Shown here in pieces: positions 5,714 to 6,850 of a stretch of DNA of 6,850 nucleotides. The translations under genes and the position numbers were made by a program. The notes beneath the pieces are model-generated. The model did not search any database. It was not told where the DNA came from and saw nothing but the letters and a program-made list of their open reading frames with translations. Within the stretch, counting starts at the first letter, position 1; the number at the start of each line of letters is the position of its first letter. The DNA comes from Actinomycetes bacterium (GTDB lineage Bacteria > Actinomycetota > Coriobacteriia > Anaerosomatales > JAJZPX01): positions 1 through 6,850 of the forward strand of contig JAJZPX010000108.1 in the NCBI GenBank assembly GCA_021811025.1, written 5' to 3'.

Positions 5714-6130
5714 CTAGTTCTGGAGGGCCGTGTACACGACGGACGCGCCCAGCGCCTGGCCCGGGGCCACGGTCCACGGAATCTCGATCGTGTAGTTCTC
5801 GGGGTAGCTGTAGCTGTTCGGAGAGAGAGCTCCGAGCGTCGCGCCGGTCGTGGTGAGGCCGGTGTTCCCGTTGGTGGTCGTGTTGTCGGTGATGGCCTTC
5901 GAGAGCGTGAAGAGCTTGTTCGACGCGACGTTGACCGTCGTGGCGCCGGGGATCGTCACGGGAGATCCCGGATCCCTCGGCCCGAAGTCCACCGTCGACG
6001 TGGTGACCGAGATCGTCAGAAGCGAGTTCGACTGGGCGGTGACGGAGACGTTGCTCGTGTCCGCGTACGCGATGGACGCGGCGATCAGCACTATCGCCGC
6101 CATGAGTACCACCAGAATCAGTCTCTTCAT
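5714..6130 (-). CDS. Small secreted beta-rich protein of unknown family (WxL-neighbourhood type)
   Basis: I choose the ATG at 6130, which has GGAGG 5 nt upstream; a longer frame from 6193 adds 21 residues that would sit before the signal peptide and is rejected. The 138-residue protein starts with a signal peptide (MKRLILVV, hydrophobic to SIAYA, cleavage after residue 23). The mature part is Thr/Ser/Val/Asn-rich with alternating hydrophobic strands: VSVTAQSNSLLTISV, STVDFGPRDPGSPVTI (45-60), TVNVASNKLFTL, then YTIEIPWTVAPG (113-124) and VVYTA at the end. It has no cysteine, no membrane anchor and no LPxTG. The plan, a D-F-G strand followed by a V-x-V-x-S-N strand and a terminal P-W-T strand, resembles beta-sandwich surface proteins found beside DUF916 genes, but the W-x-L signature is absent. 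It is convergent with the DUF916-like gene. I do not recognise a named family. Confidence 0.82.
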   Translation of the reverse strand: MKRLILVVLMAAIVLIAASIAYADTSNVSVTAQSNSLLTISVTTSTVDFGPRDPGSPVTIPGATTVNVASNKLFTLSKAITDNTTTNGNTGLTTTGATLGALSPNSYSYPENYTIEIPWTVAPGQALGASVVYTALQN

Positions 6131-6135
6131 CCTGT

Positions 6136-6140
6136 CCTCC
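6136..6140 (-). promoter_or_regulatory. Strong ribosome binding site for the small secreted protein
   Basis: AAGGAGGACAGG precedes the ATG on the minus strand; the GGAGG core is 5 nt from the start codon. It is the strongest such site in the window and suggests high expression. It settles the start at 6130. Confidence 0.8.
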
Positions 6141-6153
6141 TTGTTAATCAACG

Positions 6154-6184
6154 TGGATGCGGCAGCATCCAGGCTTGATCGCCT
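6154..6184 (-). promoter_or_regulatory. Tandem hairpins in the leader of the small secreted protein
   Basis: TGGATGC (6154-6160) pairs with GCATCCA (6165-6171) around a 4-nt loop. Directly adjacent, AGGC (6171-6174) pairs with GCCT (6181-6184) around a 6-nt loop, sharing base 6171. They lie 14 nt upstream of the ribosome site on the minus strand. They could stabilise the mRNA 5' end. I could not match them to a known riboswitch class. Confidence 0.4.
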
Positions 6185-6191
6185 CATACTC

Positions 6192-6220
6192 ACTATCGAA
6201 ACTGGAGCATTCTGGATGAA
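6192..6220 (-). promoter_or_regulatory. Weak candidate promoter for the small secreted protein
   Basis: On the minus strand TTCATC (6220-6215), a 17-bp spacer, then GATAGT (6197-6192). The boxes match the consensus at 3 of 6 and 4 of 6 positions, so support is thin. A start near 6185 would place the tandem hairpins at the extreme 5' end of the transcript. Confidence 0.25.
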
Positions 6221-6229
6221 GGGGCATCC
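6214..6229. repeat. Second GGATG...CATCC dyad upstream of the small secreted protein
   Basis: GGATG (6214-6218), a 6-nt spacer, then CATCC (6225-6229). The arms repeat those of the leader hairpin at 6155-6170 about 59 bp away, so the two could be a pair of binding sites for one protein or simply similar hairpins. It overlaps the weak -35 candidate. Confidence 0.35.
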
Positions 6230-6288
6230 GGAGAACGGCCGGATGGCGTGACGGGCGGCACTCGGGCCTGATTCGGGCTTCGCCGTGC

Positions 6289-6313
6289 GGCCGCTTCTCG
6301 GCGACGAGCGGCC
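6289..6313 (-). terminator. Possible hairpin terminator downstream of the PFL-family gene
   Basis: GGCCGCT (6289-6295) pairs with AGCGGCC (6307-6313) around an 11-nt loop. GGCTT (6276-6280) and AAGCC (6314-6318) could extend the stem across an 8-nt bulge. It lies 28 nt beyond the stop of the gene at 6341. No T-tract follows on the minus strand, so an intrinsic terminator is uncertain. Confidence 0.42.
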
Positions 6314-6340
6314 AAGCCTCCGTCGGGCTCGATGCGCGCG

Positions 6341-6850
6341 TCAGTTGCGAAGGCTGCCGAGGGGGGCCGGGATGCGGCCGCCGCGGCGGGTGAGGCGAGT
6401 CCCGGCCCAGCCGCTGACTGCCATCACCGGCGAGGCGCCGAGCAGTCCTCCGTACGACACGCGGTCCCCGACGGTCTTGCCCGGCACCGGGATGAGGCGC
6501 GCGGCGGTGGTCTTGCCGTTGACGACGCCGATCGCGCACGCGTCGGCGATGACGGCGGCGATCGTCTCGGCGGGCGTATCGCCGGGCACCGCGATCATGT
6601 CGAGGCCGACGGAGCACACCGCGGTCATCGCCTCGAGCTTCTCGAGCGTGAGCGCCCCGTCCTCGACGGCTCGCGCCATGCCGGCGTCCTCGCTCACCGG
6701 GATGAACGCGCCCGAGAGGCCGCCGATGCTGCTCGTCCCCATCGCGCCGCCCTTCTTGACGGCGTCGTTGAGCAGCGCGAGCGCGGCGGTCGTGCCGGGG
6801 CCGCCGCAACGCTCCACTCCGATCGCCTCCAGGATCGCCGCGACGGAGTC
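6341..6850 (-). CDS. PFL/UPF0210 (DUF711) family protein, C-terminal part (partial, N-terminus beyond window)
   Basis: The frame enters from the right edge and ends with TGA at 6341, giving the last 169 residues. It reads DSVAAILEAIGVERCGGPGT and continues with TAALALLNDAVKKGGAMGTS, then LSGAFIPVSEDAGMARAV, MTAVCSVGLDMIAVPGDTPA, and VNGKTTAARLIPVPGKTVGD followed by YGGLLGASPVM. These are the hallmark blocks of the PFL family (UPF0210/DUF711), which has a fold related to glycyl-radical enzymes but whose reaction is not established. The complete family is about 450 residues, so about two thirds is missing. In many genomes an ACT-domain (UPF0237) gene lies just upstream, which would be outside this window. 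A GTG at 6817 is an internal codon of the gene, since the conserved block starts before it. Confidence 0.93.
   Translation of the reverse strand, partial: DSVAAILEAIGVERCGGPGTTAALALLNDAVKKGGAMGTSSIGGLSGAFIPVSEDAGMARAVEDGALTLEKLEAMTAVCSVGLDMIAVPGDTPAETIAAVIADACAIGVVNGKTTAARLIPVPGKTVGDRVSYGGLLGASPVMAVSGWAGTRLTRRGGRIPAPLGSLRN

Noticed and set aside
4526..6178. 550-codon open frame on the plus strand
   Set aside because: It runs across the end of the regulator, the DUF916-like gene, the strong terminator and the opposite gene; the translation is almost all Arg/Gly/Asp-rich with no domain or start signal.
6131..6260. Cyclic-di-GMP or other known riboswitch in the leader of the small secreted gene
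   Set aside because: The stems are present but I could not find the conserved core sequences of the GEMM or other classes I know.
1..6850. CRISPR array, tRNA, rRNA, insertion sequence or prophage remnants
   Set aside because: No regularly spaced repeats, cloverleaf, transposase-like protein or terminal inverted repeats were seen; all gaps are short and codon use looks even across genes.

Overview
The window is GC-rich with dense, short-spaced genes of bacterial type. An NfnAB-type bifurcating transhydrogenase, a PFL/UPF0210-family protein, a DUF916-like surface protein with a C-terminal membrane anchor and a CwlO-like M23 hydrolase together suggest an anaerobic, high-GC Gram-positive, perhaps an actinobacterium related to Coriobacteriia. 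That placement is inference from gene content and composition; there is no rRNA or other marker gene here.

Layout. Positions 1-930 (minus) hold the N-terminal part of a secreted M23 peptidoglycan hydrolase that runs off the left edge. It is divergent from a small DUF4870-type membrane protein (1071-1421, plus); the 140-bp gap between them appears to carry overlapping face-to-face promoters and an inverted repeat. After a hairpin terminator and a promoter come nfnA and nfnB (1543-3797, plus), overlapping by 16 bp in the preferred reading. They encode the two subunits of an electron-bifurcating NADH-dependent ferredoxin:NADP+ oxidoreductase, with flavin, pyridine-nucleotide and Fe-S motifs intact.

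Another promoter-like -10 box and a hairpin precede a REC-LytTR response regulator (3877-4614). Its stop overlaps the start of a secreted, membrane-anchored DUF916-like protein (4614-5630). A very strong hairpin at 5655-5696 terminates this pair and also a convergent gene (5714-6130, minus) for a small secreted beta-rich protein. The right edge (6341-6850, minus) is the C-terminal part of a PFL/UPF0210 (DUF711) protein.

How the genes fit together. The nfnAB pair is a redox module that balances NADH, NADPH and reduced ferredoxin. The regulator, the DUF916-like protein and the convergent secreted protein look like a cell-surface module: a LytTR regulator translationally coupled to a surface protein resembling the peptidoglycan-binding partners of WxL proteins, beside a small secreted protein that could be its ligand. 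This module is the part of the window most likely to hold undescribed biology. The gaps between genes are all under 300 bp. I saw no tRNA, rRNA, CRISPR array, insertion sequence or attachment site.
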